A DNA stretch of 64,000 nt from Diaporthe sp. PMI_573. Taxonomy: Eukaryota > Ascomycota > Sordariomycetes > Diaporthales > Diaporthaceae. The stretch is from NCBI GenBank assembly GCA_021399435.1, contig JAJTUP010000001.1, forward strand, positions 434,001 to 498,000, in the 5' to 3' direction. Numbering within the stretch: position 1 is the first letter of the stretch; each line of letters opens with the position of its first letter. Below, piece after piece: positions 42,759 to 54,935 of the stretch. Made by a program: the position numbers and the translations under genes. The notes under the pieces are model-generated. The model searched no databases. It was not told the origin of the DNA and worked only from the letters and a program-made list of their open reading frames with translations.

Positions 42759-43585
42759 TCAGCGCGAGGACAAACCCATTCTCTGTCGAACGCTAGCATA
42801 CGCCGGGGGCGGCATCGTGCCCGTCCGCGCAGCCTGCCGAGCATCGTCAAAGGCAACGCTCGCAGCTCGCTTGACGCCAGTGTTCGGCTCAGGCTTGGGA
42901 TAGAGGACGTCAAGGACCTTCTTGGGCAGTCTTGGGTACGCGGCAGTGAGCTCGTCCCAGGCCTTGCTCTCGTACATCACGACCAGGATGTTGTCGGCGA
43001 TGACCTTGAGCACGGTCGCCTCCAGGTGGGTGTCTGGGTACTCGCCGAGCACGGTGTGGCACCGCTCCCTGAAGTTGACGAAGTACTCCCACTTGAGCAG
43101 CTTCTGGAGCTCGTTGCTTGCCTGCTTGGTGGCCTTGGCTCGCAGCTCCCACACCTGGAAGTAGTCGGCGACGACGTAGGTTCGGATGGGGTTAACGCTC
43201 TGGCGCGGGCTGAGCTGGCGGGTGTAGAGGTACTTGAGGAGTCCGTCGACCTCCTCCTCCAGGAAACTGGAGCCCGTGAGGTTGATGGTCTTGGTCTTGG
43301 CTTCCTTGTTTTTTAGCTCCTTTGTTAGCAGCAGCTTCGCTGATTGTGCCATCCTGTCGGCAGGACTTACCATGAAGTGGCCCTCCAGGGCTTTCTTAAA
43401 GTACTGCGACTGCTTGCAGATGATCACGCGGTGCACACGCCACTTCTTCTGTCCCATGATGATGGTGGCATCGGCAAAGGCATCCTCGTCCCAGGAGCTG
43501 TGGGCTTTAGCGATACCGTCAAGAAAGCCTGTTTCCCAGATGGTCACACATACCTGTTGACCAGGCTCTGAGTGGCATCAGCCAT
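42759..43585 (-). CDS. BTB/POZ domain protein, 239 aa
   Basis: Exons 43585-43554, 43497-43371 and 43319-42759 (32+127+561 nt, frame closes). Intron 1 has a GTATGT donor. Intron 2 (51 nt) has a GTAAGT donor and GCTAAC branch; it is stop-free and in frame, so a read-through protein would carry 17 extra residues. The BTB fold is clear: DATIIMGQKKWRVHRVIICKQSQYFKKALEGHF, then TINLTGSSFLEEEVDGLLKYLYTRQL, then a helical AYVVADYF-like segment. Fungal proteins of this type are short BTB-only proteins, possible Cullin-3 adaptors (inference). The C-terminus is basic and unstructured. Confidence 0.85.
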
Positions 43586-44199
43586 CTTGGTCGACAACTT
43601 CGTGATGCTGACAGGTGTATGTGTGTCCGTGGTGACAATGTGTGGCAGACTTCATATGACCACCAGTGTTTGTCGTCTCATGTGTGGAAAGTTCGGTGAG
43701 CTTTCCTGGAAATGAAGAAAAGTTCAGACTTTGCAGCCCCAGCCACCCTGTGAGTTGGCGTGGGAGGTACGGAGTCAGAACCGGGGGTGACAAGGTATCA
43801 GACCATTCAAAGTCTTTTTGGGTTCACTCAGCATGCAAAGAGGCAATGGCTGGGGCACCTTTGCGCGGCAGGTGCCACTTTTGTCTGACAAACGAAAGGC
43901 TCCGGTCGCGATCTTGAAAGTTTGGACGGTGGTGAGAAGCGGGAGAGAAGACTTTCAAGTGATCGTTTGATGGGGAGGTTCAAAGGTAGGAGAGGCGTGG
44001 AGGTCAAAAGTTCCGAGATGTGGAGGTGACAAACGCTTGAAAGAGCAACAGCCAGACGAGATGGAAGCTGCTGATTTACCATCATCTGAGCGGCAGCTGC
44101 CTCACCCAAGATAATTAAATGATTACGGCATGGCAGACCATCCAGTCGACGAGTTTGAGGTGGGCTATCCTGAAGCCTGTGTCTCGGAGATCACTGCCG

Positions 44200-44288
44200 G
44201 TTATCCCACAGTCGATCATCCCACGGGAGGACTGTCCCACGGTCGACTATCCCACTGTCGATTATCCCAAACCTGGTTATCCCATGGG
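44200..44288. repeat. Imperfect tandem array of about 15-bp units
   Basis: Six units share TATCCCA or GTCCCAC cores, several as tcgaNtatcccac (44200, 44213, 44231, 44243, 44258, 44275). Spacing is 13-17 bp. Confidence 0.6.
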
Positions 44289-45747
44289 AGGATAACATGG
44301 CACGGGTTGTATGCCTGTACCAGCGCATCTGGCGCGTAGGCTCGGCCTTGCGGTACTCGAGCCACAATGGATCGTTGGTTCTAGACGCCGGGATGATGCT
44401 GTGGTGCTTGGCCAGTATCTCTTCCCGGATGACCTCGACCATAGATTCGAGCATTCAAATGTTGATATGTCGCCAACATTCCGGCCAAAACGGCTCCATG
44501 GATGGATTCAAAAAGCGCAAAGAAGCCCTCGGAGCCAACTTCGGTGAGCCGGGGCATGCGCTGGGTGTTGATGCGTAACTTGTTCCGCCAGTCCAAATTG
44601 AGAATCTTTTCGCTGACTGCGGTCACGGTCAAGGTTTCTCTGCTTCCAATTCTTCTGAAATCTTCCTTGCCGGGCATATACGAAGGACACTTGGTGGACA
44701 AGAGAATCGTCGCGGCTCGACCCTTCTTCTCGCGTCTTCCCTGCACCATGCAGCGATGCGCTCAAGGACTTGTTGCTCCAGGGCTGAGATCTCGCCAGAC
44801 TCAGTCATCCAGGAATGGTCGTTACCAGACTGTGATCCTGCAGCACTCCGGAATCTGGTGGGAAATGGTGCTCGTCGGGGTGATCCTTCCCAGCCAGGGC
44901 AAGCACTATAGTGGACGATCTAAGAAAGTTTCGAGCACGGTCTTCGGTCACGGGTGGCTCACCCAACATGAATGCTCACGGACGAAACACCTGCCGGTCT
45001 CCTGAGGATGAATAAATCCCGGACCCCCCGCCCAAGCTCCATGATGACTCGCCAGAGTCACGAAAGCAAAGAAGGAGCGGAAAGAAGTCCTGAGACCGGC
45101 CTGATTGCACAACGGCGCGGATGTGAACATCAAGCCATGAATGAGTAAGACGTCTAGATTTGCATTTTTAGATACCTAAAGGGGAAAAACGCCGATACAT
45201 AACGGCGCTGAGCCTGTGCACAAGAGTCATGGGTTCTGTCATAGCAACATAGCCAAGCGTTCGAGTTGGACGACTGAAGACTTCGACCTGGGTTACGTGG
45301 CCGCCAACAGTTCAGGCCCTTGGTGAGAGGAAATCTTTCGTGGGATCCCGTCGCACATTCTCCCCCGGCAGACCTGGTGGGAAGGCAAGGTATGGTCTCG
45401 GGAGTTTGGCAGCAGTGTAGCTTGAAAGGTAGAGCCTCTCGAGGGGGGTTATGGGGCTCGTACAGCATCGACCGTAGGAGAGCGGTGGAATCTGGGAAGA
45501 AGTAGGTCAATCGCCGGGATGGTCAGCCGGGTCGAGAGACGGTGCCTCGATGGCAAGTTTGGGTGCTTGCATTGCCAGTAATTTCAAGACGGTTGCAGGT
45601 CTAAATGAGTGCTAGACGAGGTGATGTTCAAGCTCCCAGGGTACGTACCGACCTGGCTGACTCACGCTGCAGCCTGGCGCCGGCTGCCACGTGCACCCCA
45701 AAAGCGGTGAAAAACCGGACGCAGAGGCGGCAGAATCCTGCCGCCAG

Positions 45748-45830
45748 AAATATTTAAACCCAGGCCGCCTCCCGCCCTTCATCCTCCGACCTTCCCTTTT
45801 TTCTCTTTTTCTCTCCATCCTGGTGCACGG
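45748..45830 (+). promoter_or_regulatory. Orphan TATA box plus pyrimidine-rich tract
   Basis: The sequence aatatttaaaccc is followed by about 50 bp of C/T-rich sequence ending ctttttctctccatcc. This resembles the core promoter of a strongly transcribed fungal gene. No clear coding region follows within 1 kb, so it may drive a non-coding RNA or an unrecognised small gene. Confidence 0.3.
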
Positions 45831-46920
45831 GCTTTACGCAATTCAGTGAAGGTTCGCCTGAGAATGCGTTTTTGCTAGTTGAAAACTATAACATGACCAC
45901 TCCTGGTTGGCTTCGGCCGGCCAGGGAATCTTTGGAACCTAAATCTTTCTTGACTGATTTCGTCTTTCATTGTCCTGGTGTGCTTGCCACGCCAGACGAG
46001 GAAGGATTTTTGGTGGTTGTCGACTGCAGATGCCACTGCTGTAGTAATGGATGCAGATTCATGTCGGGGGGGCGCGACTGCCACAACCTCGTTCTGCCCA
46101 CGGCGATGCCGACTCGGCTTCCAAGCCCACGCAAAGAGCTGCCCTGATGTTGTGTTGATCTACTCTGCAAGCCAAATCGCTCGTCGAGCGCTGCCTGTGC
46201 GCACAGGCCACGTGCAACCACGACAACTCCGAGCTGTCGCGTCAACGCAACCCCTGCGACGCGTACATAGCAGCAACCTTGACTCCCACTCGCCTTTTCT
46301 TCTTCGCTAGGCAGCAGACCTGGTGGGGTCGCACCTATTGACGATCCGTACGCAGATGAATTGCGGCAACAGATGAACCATTCCCACCTCAACGCGAACC
46401 TGCTCCCTGCCGTCGTCGTCGTCGTGACCAGCGCCGACCACGACAGCCTTTTCAGTCCTCACACGTCTGCCTTCTGCACAAGCACAACCTCAAACACGTC
46501 TGTCGTGGCGCTCCTGAGGGGCTGTCGTGGAGCATTTTCCTCGCCCCGTCGACTACCCTCTCACCTGAATACTGCCTGGCTCCGCCCCAAAACATGCAAG
46601 CCGTGCCTCGTCTGCCTGGTCTCCCACGGGAGATGCCGACGACCTTCCCCTACTCTAGCTAAACTTTCCAGCTGCCTCTGGGCCAGAACCACATCTGTGT
46701 CGCCAGAATTGAATGTCAATTATCCACACACCTCCCATCCCACTGGATGGTACTGGAGCGCCCTGCTGTCGAAGTCCTCTGTCCACGCCTGGCCACCATG
46801 GTAAGATCGCGCTTCCCACTGTCGCCATCATCGCAAGGCCAGGGAAAAGGGTCGAATTTGGTTTCATCAAGTCTTTTAGGCCGAGGAGAACTACGAACTT
46901 TGAGTCAGGCCGCACCATCA

Positions 46921-47646
46921 TCACCCACTCTCATTCCAATACCGACTCCCCAGCGACATAACGTGCAACTTGAGGCCCGGGTCAATCTCCCTGGCAACCT
47001 CCCCGTCTCCTCCTGTGGAGCCACCCACACTGCTGCCTGGCTGGACATCCGGCTCGCCCAGCTTCTTGTAAGCGCTAGGATCCCAAAACACCGACGACGG
47101 GTACTCCGGGAGCCCCTCGAACTCGCAGTCCAGCCAGCCCCTGCACAGCATCACGGCCTCCTTCTGCGCCTGCTCCGCGCCGCACTGCAGCCCGTTCTTG
47201 TCCCCCTCCCACGTGATGCCCTGGATCTTTGCGCTTCTGCTCCCGCCCTCCTCGTCGTCGTCGTCGTCGTCGGTGTTGCTTGGCCTCGGGACAATGTGAA
47301 GTATGTAGCAGTCGAGATGTAACCAGTTGCGGATGATGTGGATGGATATCCCGCCGCTCTCGTCCGGGTCCTCGACCAGCAGGTCCCATTTATCGTCCAT
47401 GCTTCGAGATTTAAACCCGACCTTGAGCTTTGCCACGTCTGCGTCGCTGATCGGTAGGCCCCAGGGTGCGGTCAGGGGCTCCTTCATGGGCTTCTTCGAG
47501 CCGCGCTTGTATGCCGTCGAGAGCCACTGCTTCATCTCCTCCTCGTCCACTTCGCCGGTCGCATCCTCTTCCAATTCAGGCTCGCTGTCCGTCGTTGGCA
47601 ACTCTGTTGAAGGCTCTGCTTGTTCCTGATTGCTGTGCGATGCCAT
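46921..47646 (-). CDS. Conserved-looking hypothetical protein, 241 aa
   Basis: Single exon. Acidic N-terminus (about residues 1-40, Glu/Asp-rich). The central block LKVGFKSRSMDDKWDLLVEDPDESGGISIHIIRNWLHLDCYILHIV looks like a compact beta-rich fold with the MDDKWD motif. A run of six Asp (DDDDDD) near 128-133 is followed by a block with GWLDCEFEGLPEYPSSVFW. I recognise no named domain. The sequence looks like a conserved cytosolic protein rather than a chance frame, because codon use is GC3-rich and the hydrophobic pattern is regular. Confidence 0.7.
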   Translation of the reverse strand: MASHSNQEQAEPSTELPTTDSEPELEEDATGEVDEEEMKQWLSTAYKRGSKKPMKEPLTAPWGLPISDADVAKLKVGFKSRSMDDKWDLLVEDPDESGGISIHIIRNWLHLDCYILHIVPRPSNTDDDDDDEEGGSRSAKIQGITWEGDKNGLQCGAEQAQKEAVMLCRGWLDCEFEGLPEYPSSVFWDPSAYKKLGEPDVQPGSSVGGSTGGDGEVAREIDPGLKLHVMSLGSRYWNESG

Positions 47647-48583
47647 CCTGTAATTTGTTTTAGACGGTCACAACGTTTAGTGGATTATGTGATGATCGAC
47701 TTTGGTGGGATATTTAGGAGATCGCGGGAGGAAGTTTTCTGGTTTTGTAAAAGAGAAAAGGGATCAAGGTCAGGGTCAGGTCGGCAACAGGTTAAATCAA
47801 TGAACGCTAAGCGCTATATCGTTTCTATTATATATTTATTTTATCAATCGATATCACTTGTACATACAAGCATAAGCGAAACCGACCAGAACTCGCTTAG
47901 TGTACGTGTACGGGGAGCCGGTCCTCTTGTCATCACGGCACAAGGATTCCAATCCATGGATGACACTAACTTGACCGCTGCTAGCAAACCAGGCATGCCG
48001 GCCAAAAGACCAGAACAAACGATCCCCCGGGACTGATTCCGAGCAGGACATGAGACCTGAACTATCACACTGCATAAGCTGTGAATAACATATGAATTAC
48101 AGCTAGACTTGCCTAATTAACCAGGGAGAGGGCACCGAAACTACGAGTGCCATCAGTAGGCCAATTGGACCGGTAATAATATATGCTGTGTGAGTAGGTA
48201 TATACTCCAGAGACTGTTTTTGTTCACACCGTATATATATATCCGTCGTGAAGATGAGGTGTCGGTTTTTATTATTGCCCTTAACACAGCTGACACCTAC
48301 ATAGAGCTGGTGACTATCCAGCCCACTTGTTCTCCCAAGACCAACGTTGAACAGACTCCTTTCATGGACCATCGCCATGTAAGACGTCTCATTGCTATGC
48401 AAACTTGATGACTGCACAGATCCAAGTTTTCACAATGGAGAGCCGAGAGACACAGGTCTTGTGTTCAACAAGTTAATCATTGAAACTATTTATCGCAGAT
48501 TGCTGTATGCCAGCATACTTTTTACAACCCAACTCATGCCTCTTCAAGTTTCTCCCTAATGCTTTACAAGTTCATAAAGGTGA
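47647..48583. other. Intergenic, nothing recognised
   Basis: AT-rich region between two minus-strand genes. Short frames lack features. It contains a short TA-rich tract near 48,230-48,243. Confidence 0.45.
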
Positions 48584-49099
48584 CTAGTCGATGGTACCAT
48601 CGGTCTTGCCGGTGGCTTTCTGCTGATCCTTCGACAGTTTGAAAGTAACTTTTCCCGATTCAAGAAGATGGACTTTTAACAGAGGTTGGTTAGCCTTGGT
48701 CGTCCCAGAATATAGTATAGTGAATTAGTCAAGATGCCTCTTACCGGTATCGAGGTACTCTCCGCCCGCTTCTCTCATCCTGACTGAGAGAACCTTGCCA
48801 TCAGAGGTCTTGGCGGAGACATGCGCCTTGCCCTTAATGAGACCGCCTTTGACCTTGACAGGTTGACCTTTCGCCGCAATCTTCCTGGCTTTATCTCCCA
48901 GCCCTGCGGCAGTCTTGAGCTTCTTCAAAATGGTATTCTTCTTCATCATGCCGCCAAAGTGCGGATCCAGTTGGTCCACCGCGGTTCCCTCGAACACGAA
49001 GCTTACTTCGCTGGATGCATTCGAGGCTTGTGATTGCGGTCGGTTGACGGGTTGGCCGTCTTTGCTTGTGGGACGAGAGTTTGACGGTGTACCAGCCAT
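48584..49099 (-). CDS. Small basic hypothetical protein, 147 aa
   Basis: Exon 1 is 49099-48745 and exon 2 is 48672-48584, joined by a 72-nt intron (GTAAGA donor, AAG acceptor). 355+89 nt closes the frame, ending TGKTDGTID. Residues 1-35 are Ser/Pro/Asn-rich. A Lys-rich middle (MMKKNTILKKLKTAAGLGDKARKIAAKGQPVKV) is followed by short beta-like segments (HVSAKTSDGKVLSVRM, SGKVTFKLS). No family recognised. It could bind nucleic acid given its charge, but that is a guess. Confidence 0.6.
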
Positions 49100-50287
49100 G
49101 ATGAATATGCAGTGGACGTGGAGGAAAATGAATCGCTAGAGTTGTATAAGATAGAGAAGGACTGGAGATGTGTAAATAACTGCCTGCAGTGAAGAACGAA
49201 ATTGATGATGATGATGCTGATGGTGCTGGTGGATTATATCTTTGGGCGAGGAACTGGATTTTATATTCTTTTTCATGGACGCTATCCACCGCTCCCATGG
49301 AGTAATTTACCCTTTTACGAATGAGCTGGTCGTGATGCTATTTTCAGACAGCTCCCTCCATTTTAGATCTCGTTCGTTCACAAGTAACCAACGCACAGAG
49401 ACCCGATGGCCGACACAATGTGCCTGTTTCACTTCGTGGACAAGTGGCAGGCCCGGGTGGATATCTTCAAGTTGCTGTGCCTTGCGCTATATCCATTTAG
49501 TTCACGTCTCAACTCTTGGGAAAGCGGTAGGCTGAGTGGATACCTTGCTGTGCCGTCCCCCCTATCCACTCGGTTTCCTCTTATGGACGGTGAATGATAC
49601 CGGTCTCTGGCCGGCGATGTTAGCTTGGCCGAGGACAGGAGCAGGCCTCATCCTCACATGGCCATAATTGAGCCGCTACAGGCTCTCGTGATCTCTCCTC
49701 GGTTGAGTGGAAATACACTGTGGCAGAGAAGTCTAAGTCATTCAGAAGAAACCAGTCCAACCCCTTGTGCCTGTTTCCAGCACCATTGGCGATTTGGCTA
49801 TAAGTTAAATCACATTTCATCAAGGTCCCCGATATAGCTGAGTAAGTTACATATTGAGACTCTACAATGTGGCTGGCGACTGGCCATTACTAGTATGGCA
49901 TCGTCTTCGTCGTTCGCTACCTAGATACTTCATGCTCAGGGTTAGGATCTGTGGATCAACTCCACCCGAAGGATTCTACTGGTGCGGGTCGACAGGCCCA
50001 GCCCACTAATCGACAACAACGGCCCACGATTCACCCTAACAATAGAAGGGCACAGCCTTCGCGCAGGACGACCAACGTGCATGAAAGGACAGGTCGGCCT
50101 CACACGATTCCCAATCCAATGGGAGGCGTTGACCTATTCTTAGGCTCTTGGTGCACGCACAAGTCTAGAATGCTGCAAAAGAACTTGAGCCGCCAGCACC
50201 AACATTGAACGTAGAAAGCCACCCGCCACCGCCGTTCACGACACGATCCGCTCATTCTCTACAGACTCTTGTCCTCAAGCCAAGGCG
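49100..50287. other. Divergent intergenic region, nothing recognised
   Basis: 1.2 kb between the small basic protein gene and the SRPK-like kinase gene. No convincing frames. Confidence 0.45.
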
Positions 50288-51842
50288 ATGGACTCACTCT
50301 CTGAAACTCGTCCGCCCTCGCCGGTGAAGGAGTTCCCCCGTTCAGGATTCGAAGTCGTCGACGATTCCGACAAGCTGGACGAGGAGAAGTACGAGTGGTA
50401 CTCAGTCAAAACGTGGTATCCAGTGCAGATCGGGGAGGTATTCCAAGACCTATACCAAGTCATCACCAAGATCGGCTATGGGACAGCATCAACCAGTTGG
50501 CTTTGCCGCGATCTCAAGTATGCTTGAAGATTTATCAGTCGGAGTTGCTATCTTGGGTGTGTGGTATTGACTGCTGGTTAGGAATCATCGATACGTCGTG
50601 TTGAAGGTCTACTGCACTGATGCGGAGCAAGACAGTCGGGAGACTGCGGCACTTGAGCACATCGAGTCGATCCTGGCTACCCCTGAGGGGCGATTGCATG
50701 CGGGTCAAACGTTCATCCGCAGGTTACTTGACAAGTTCACAGTGTCAAATCCCAAGGCTGAGCAGCCTAAGCCTAATGTTTGTCTCGTTTACAAACCAAT
50801 GGGCATGTCACTGTCGGATATGCAGACCTATTCCTACGATGACGACGGAATGCCCGTAGATGTGGTTAAGGGTATCACCATGTACCTCCTTGCAGGTCTT
50901 GATTTCCTTCACTCGAAAGCCAACCTCGTTCATACTGGTAAGTGGATGGCAGAATTGCTTCACAACTTCGGCCCGGTCTGACCTCCCTGGACAGATCTTC
51001 AGCACGGAAACATCATGTTCTCTGTCGAGTCCGAATCCAGCCTCGATGCCGTGGTGGAAGAGGAACTCAGTGATCCGTCCCCCAGGAAGATCTACGAGGA
51101 CGGCCACATCATCTTCAAGTCGCGTGATATTATCACCGGCGACATCCAGTACCCGACAATCTGCGATTTCGGCGAGGCGAGGTTCGGCAAGGACGAGTAT
51201 GAGGAGCACGCCATGCCCGATCTGTACCGCGCACCTGAGATTCTGCTCCACACGGCCTGGACCAAGAAAATCGACATCTGGGCTCTGGGTTTGATGGCAA
51301 GTCTCTCAGTTCTAATTATTCCCTCATTATCTGTCTCCATCTCCAGCTAACAGAAAGATATGTGAACCAGATCTGGAACATGGTAGAAGGCAGGAATCTG
51401 TTTAGGGACTCCCAGGGTGGTAGGTGGCAGTCAGCACTGCCGCACATGGCGCGAATGGTCAGCCTGTTTGGTCGACCACCACAGCACATGCTGGATCAAA
51501 GCGCTGCGACAGACAAGTTCTTCGAAGAAAATGGTTCGTGATACCCTACTCCATAGATGACATGACGTTGTTGGCGTGCATGTGAGAGATCGCCCTCGCT
51601 GACTCCGAACCACTGTGCCAGGCAATCTCAAAGAAGGACATGAGCTTGACCGAACTTCCTTGGAGGAAGAGGAAACCAAGCTTGAGGGGGATGAAAAGCG
51701 GGAGTTCTTACGGTTTGTTGGGCGTATGCTTCAGTGGGACCCAAAGAAGAGACCGTCTGCGAGGGAACTGGCCGCGGATCCGTGGCCACAGTCGGGACTC
51801 GACGGAGACGACTCGGACGATGCAGATATGGAACAGGAGTAA
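50288..51842 (+). CDS. SRPK-like serine/threonine protein kinase, 423 aa
   Basis: Five exons: 50288-50517, 50582-50937, 50995-51296, 51371-51533 and 51622-51842 (1272 nt, frame closes). Intron 3 uses a GC donor (ATG|GCAAGT) and an ordinary CAG acceptor; intron 4 has a weak GTTCGT donor. Kinase landmarks are the Gly loop KIGYGTAST, the lysine in VVLKVY, the catalytic loop HTDLQHGN, DFG at ICDFGEARFG, YRAPEILL, and DIWALGLMIWNMVEGRNLF. HTDL instead of HRDL and the large insert between the lobes are typical of the SRPK family, here of the expanded fungal SRPK-like group. SR-protein kinases phosphorylate Arg-Ser splicing factors; the substrates of these expanded members are unknown. The acidic C-terminus ends DGDDSDDADMEQE. 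Confidence 0.85.
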
Positions 51843-52731
51843 CACTCATTGGACTGAATTGGACTTTATATAAAATCTTCATGATCGGAAGTGCTAAATG
51901 TAGTACGGGCGACAGGGCCCTCAGAGTCAAGCGGGTAACCTTGGACGGTTCCATGCCTGACGAGCCATGGTTCACTTCCCGGAAGGTCTTCAGCGGGAGT
52001 AAACCGGTGACCAGCCACTGTTGCGCTTCTACGGTGAAAGTTAAACGGGTGAAGGAAAGCGATATTGGCTGATACAAAACAGTCCGGGTCAATGAATTCG
52101 GCACAACGAGTGAAGCCAATCTTATTCACTATGCAAGTGACCTGGGGAGGTGAGCCTGTTTGTAGAGCGGCCAACATCTACTTGGTTAGTCACCAGGGTA
52201 GTTTGCACAGCATCGCAAATGGTTCAAAATCCCCTTCATTCTTTGGAGGCAAGCTCTGTTTACTACGCCTGACCGGGCAGACGTGTATTTTGAAACATTG
52301 TTATAAAGGCTTGTAAATAGATCCTCCAGACGATTTCTTTAGTCCTGCAATTTAGAATTCATGCAGACCAACTTCAACGGTCTGCAACTAGTTAATGAAG
52401 TGCATGCTCCAGTAACATCTCTGACAATATAACTTCACTTCAAGATTCTGCGTTTGCCATACCAGAGTATTTCGTTTGTATACATATCACAACACCAGTC
52501 ACTGCCACCTCCCGGAAGGACCCAAGACGCCGTTCACTTGTGCCCTTGCACGTCAAAGCCCGTCAGTCTCTGCCAACGGCTTCCCAAATCGTGTTTTCCT
52601 CTGACCACATGGACTTCATTCAGCCTGCCTGGTCTCTACACCCATCTGAAACAACTTTGATCCCCGTTCTGGACCAAATCTTGCTCTTCAGGAACAAACA
52701 CCGAATTACACCACCACGCCTCATCACCAAC
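51843..52731. other. Intergenic, nothing recognised
   Basis: 3' side of the kinase gene and promoter of the rhodopsin-domain gene. The frame of the latter is open upstream to 52540, but without membrane-protein character. Confidence 0.45.
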
Positions 52732-54076
52732 ATGTGGGCGAAGCCATCACCCCCTTGGGCTGCAGACCCACCACAAGGTCAGACAAGACACGAAAACGAT
52801 CCGCCCAGCATAGCCGCTTCCTTAATCTGTTATGGCGCCGTGTCCACCTCCATCGCCGTGATCGCGGTGTGCCTGCGCCTCTACATGAGGATCTTCAGCA
52901 CCCGTGGTCTCAAGGCAGACGACTGTCAGTCCAGATTGAGTGCAAAGAACCCAAACCTCAACTTGCCCTTACGCTGACCACTGATCACGATCCAGATCTC
53001 ATCGTACTAGCTACAGGTTTCCTCGTTGGCTTTTTTGCCATTTGTGTCAGAAGTAGGTCGCTGCGAAGTCCCCTTTGAGGTCCTACAGTCTAGCTCACGT
53101 TATGACAGTCACGACTTACGGCGTTGGCACTCACATATGGGAAGTGCACTGGGCAAACTATACGCCGGGCATCCTGCAGGTATGAACAAGAAGCCGATCG
53201 AACGACTGTTTGCCAATTTTGCTGACTTCGTTCTTGACAGCTCATCTTCTTTGCCCAGGTGATTGGCTGCTTGATGATTTCACTGAACAAGCTTTCCGTG
53301 CTCAGCTTGTACACCTTCATCACGCCGAAGAGGAGATTCCAAGCCGCAGTGTATTTCTTGATGGGCATCGTGGTCTTTTTCACACTGGTCTACATCCTCA
53401 TCCAGGTCATGGATTGCGAGCCCGTACAAGCTCAGTGGGATCTGTCCCTGGCCGCGGCGGAGCACGATGGACCCCACTGCGCCGAATCGGATGTGTCACC
53501 GATTTTCGTCTTGAGTGTTGTCAACATTGTGGTCGACATGGCAGTCGTGCTCCTCCCGATACCGGTCATTCTACCGCTACAAATCCCAAGGAAAGACAAG
53601 ATCCAGTGTCTCCTTTTGTTTGCTGCTGGTGGCGGACTGTAAGAATGCCTCGTCACATCACCACCAACCCGATCTGTTTCCAGCTGACAATTTGCAGGGT
53701 ATCCATTGCCGCGATCGGCAGGACGGTGCAGCTCATTCCCTTGCTCGGATCTCAACCAGACAAAGTCGTCGATATCACATGGCTGGTGGTGCCGGAGCTG
53801 AACTGGGCCTTTGCTGAGGGCAGTGTCGGGATCGTCGCGGCGTCTCTTCCGTCCATCCGGCCGCTCTTCAAACGCTTGGTACCAAACAAGGTTGGCGCCG
53901 GAGGTGGTAGCAACAATGACCGCTCCGGTGTGACGTTGGAGCACATGTCACGGGGAAGCAGAGGAAGCAAGGCAAACAAGCATCATCAGTGGCCACGCAG
54001 TAAGGACAGCACTTTGAATTGCGGGCAGCAGGACGAAGAGTTGGGACTGTGCCCGGGTCCAGGACGTAGCACCTAG
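52732..54076 (+). CDS. Rhodopsin-domain (PTH11-like) seven-helix membrane protein, 365 aa
   Basis: Exons 52732-52924, 52996-53052, 53109-53179, 53241-53638 and 53698-54076 (1098 nt, frame closes). Donors are GTCAGT, GTAGGT, GTATGA and GTAAGA. Splicing restores the diagnostic strings DDYLIVLAT, TTYGVGTHIWEV and SLNKLSVLSLYTFITPKRRFQ. Helices fit the fungal rhodopsin-domain family (about seven), with Cys-containing loops (DCEPVQAQWD...HCAESD) and a basic, glycine-rich cytosolic tail. Members resemble PTH11-type GPCRs, but ligands and G-protein coupling are unknown for most. Start is the Met immediately before the first helix region; an upstream in-frame Met exists. Confidence 0.85.
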
Positions 54077-54935
54077 GAGAGCGACATGGTTTCCACCCAG
54101 TTCGGAGAACTCTGTCTCCAGTGCTCCACACCCTGATGAATCTCAGGATCCGGGCGGACGTTCGGGGGGGGAGGATTTGGATCCGTGCCGCCGGGTTGAA
54201 GTGAACATCACCGATTTTGCAGCGCTCTCACTAATGGGACTCAGTTTGTGGGGGTTTTTAGGGCGGGGGGGGGGGGGCTTCATGCAGTTTATTCATCAGC
54301 ATGATATCAAGATAGAGTTTTAGGAGGACACAGTCAGAGGCCACTTTGCTTGGCGAAGCCAATGGCATTGTCCCCATTTGTGCTCCAGCAAGCATTGTCA
54401 ACATGCATGGTCCAAGACACCCGCACTTGTGGAAACCACCGAGCCGAAGATGGTGTGCATTTTTGCATCCGTATAGGCTTATCAAAACATGTCAGCAGTG
54501 AGAGCCCCAATCATAACTCGCAAAGCATTGCACAAACTGCGGCAGAGATCTTGGGAATGTTACATACTTGCAGGCGAATGCGACCTTGGCAGATACGTAA
54601 GCTTCTCTCACTGCTCAATTTCATATGCGCGTGGTGAGATGACGACGAGAGATGTGACATCTCATGATTTCAAAGCCCCAAGTGCTATGAGGGGTCGATC
54701 TCTGCTTACTCCAGTGAGTATGACTTCGATATGCATTGTGTGAGTGCGAACTGACAAATGAAATCGCCGGCCGAAGATATTTGAGGACAGTCTGTGGTAT
54801 AGCCTTTCTGCCAGTTCTAGTGGAAAGATTATATCCAAGTACTATTTAAGTGCTGCTCGACACTGAGCAGTTGAAGCGCCTGTGTGTTTCCTAAACCAAA
54901 ACAGAATTATAGTATTACCATCAGCTCATATCAAA
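54077..54935. other. Intergenic; promoter of the dehydrogenase gene
   Basis: No gene seen. Contains a run of 13 G at 54265-54277 and a TATA-like tatttaag at about 54,843. Confidence 0.45.

Larger units (their letters stand above)
43586..46920. other. Long gene-poor region (3.3 kb)
   Basis: No supported protein gene. It contains an imperfect tandem array at 44200-44288, a minus-strand stretch at about 44,380-44,800 whose frames look vaguely protein-like but are broken (possible gene remnant), and a promoter-like stretch at about 45,748-45,830 (aatatttaaa followed by a CT-rich tract) with no long frame after it. Other short open frames are not convincing. Confidence 0.4.
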
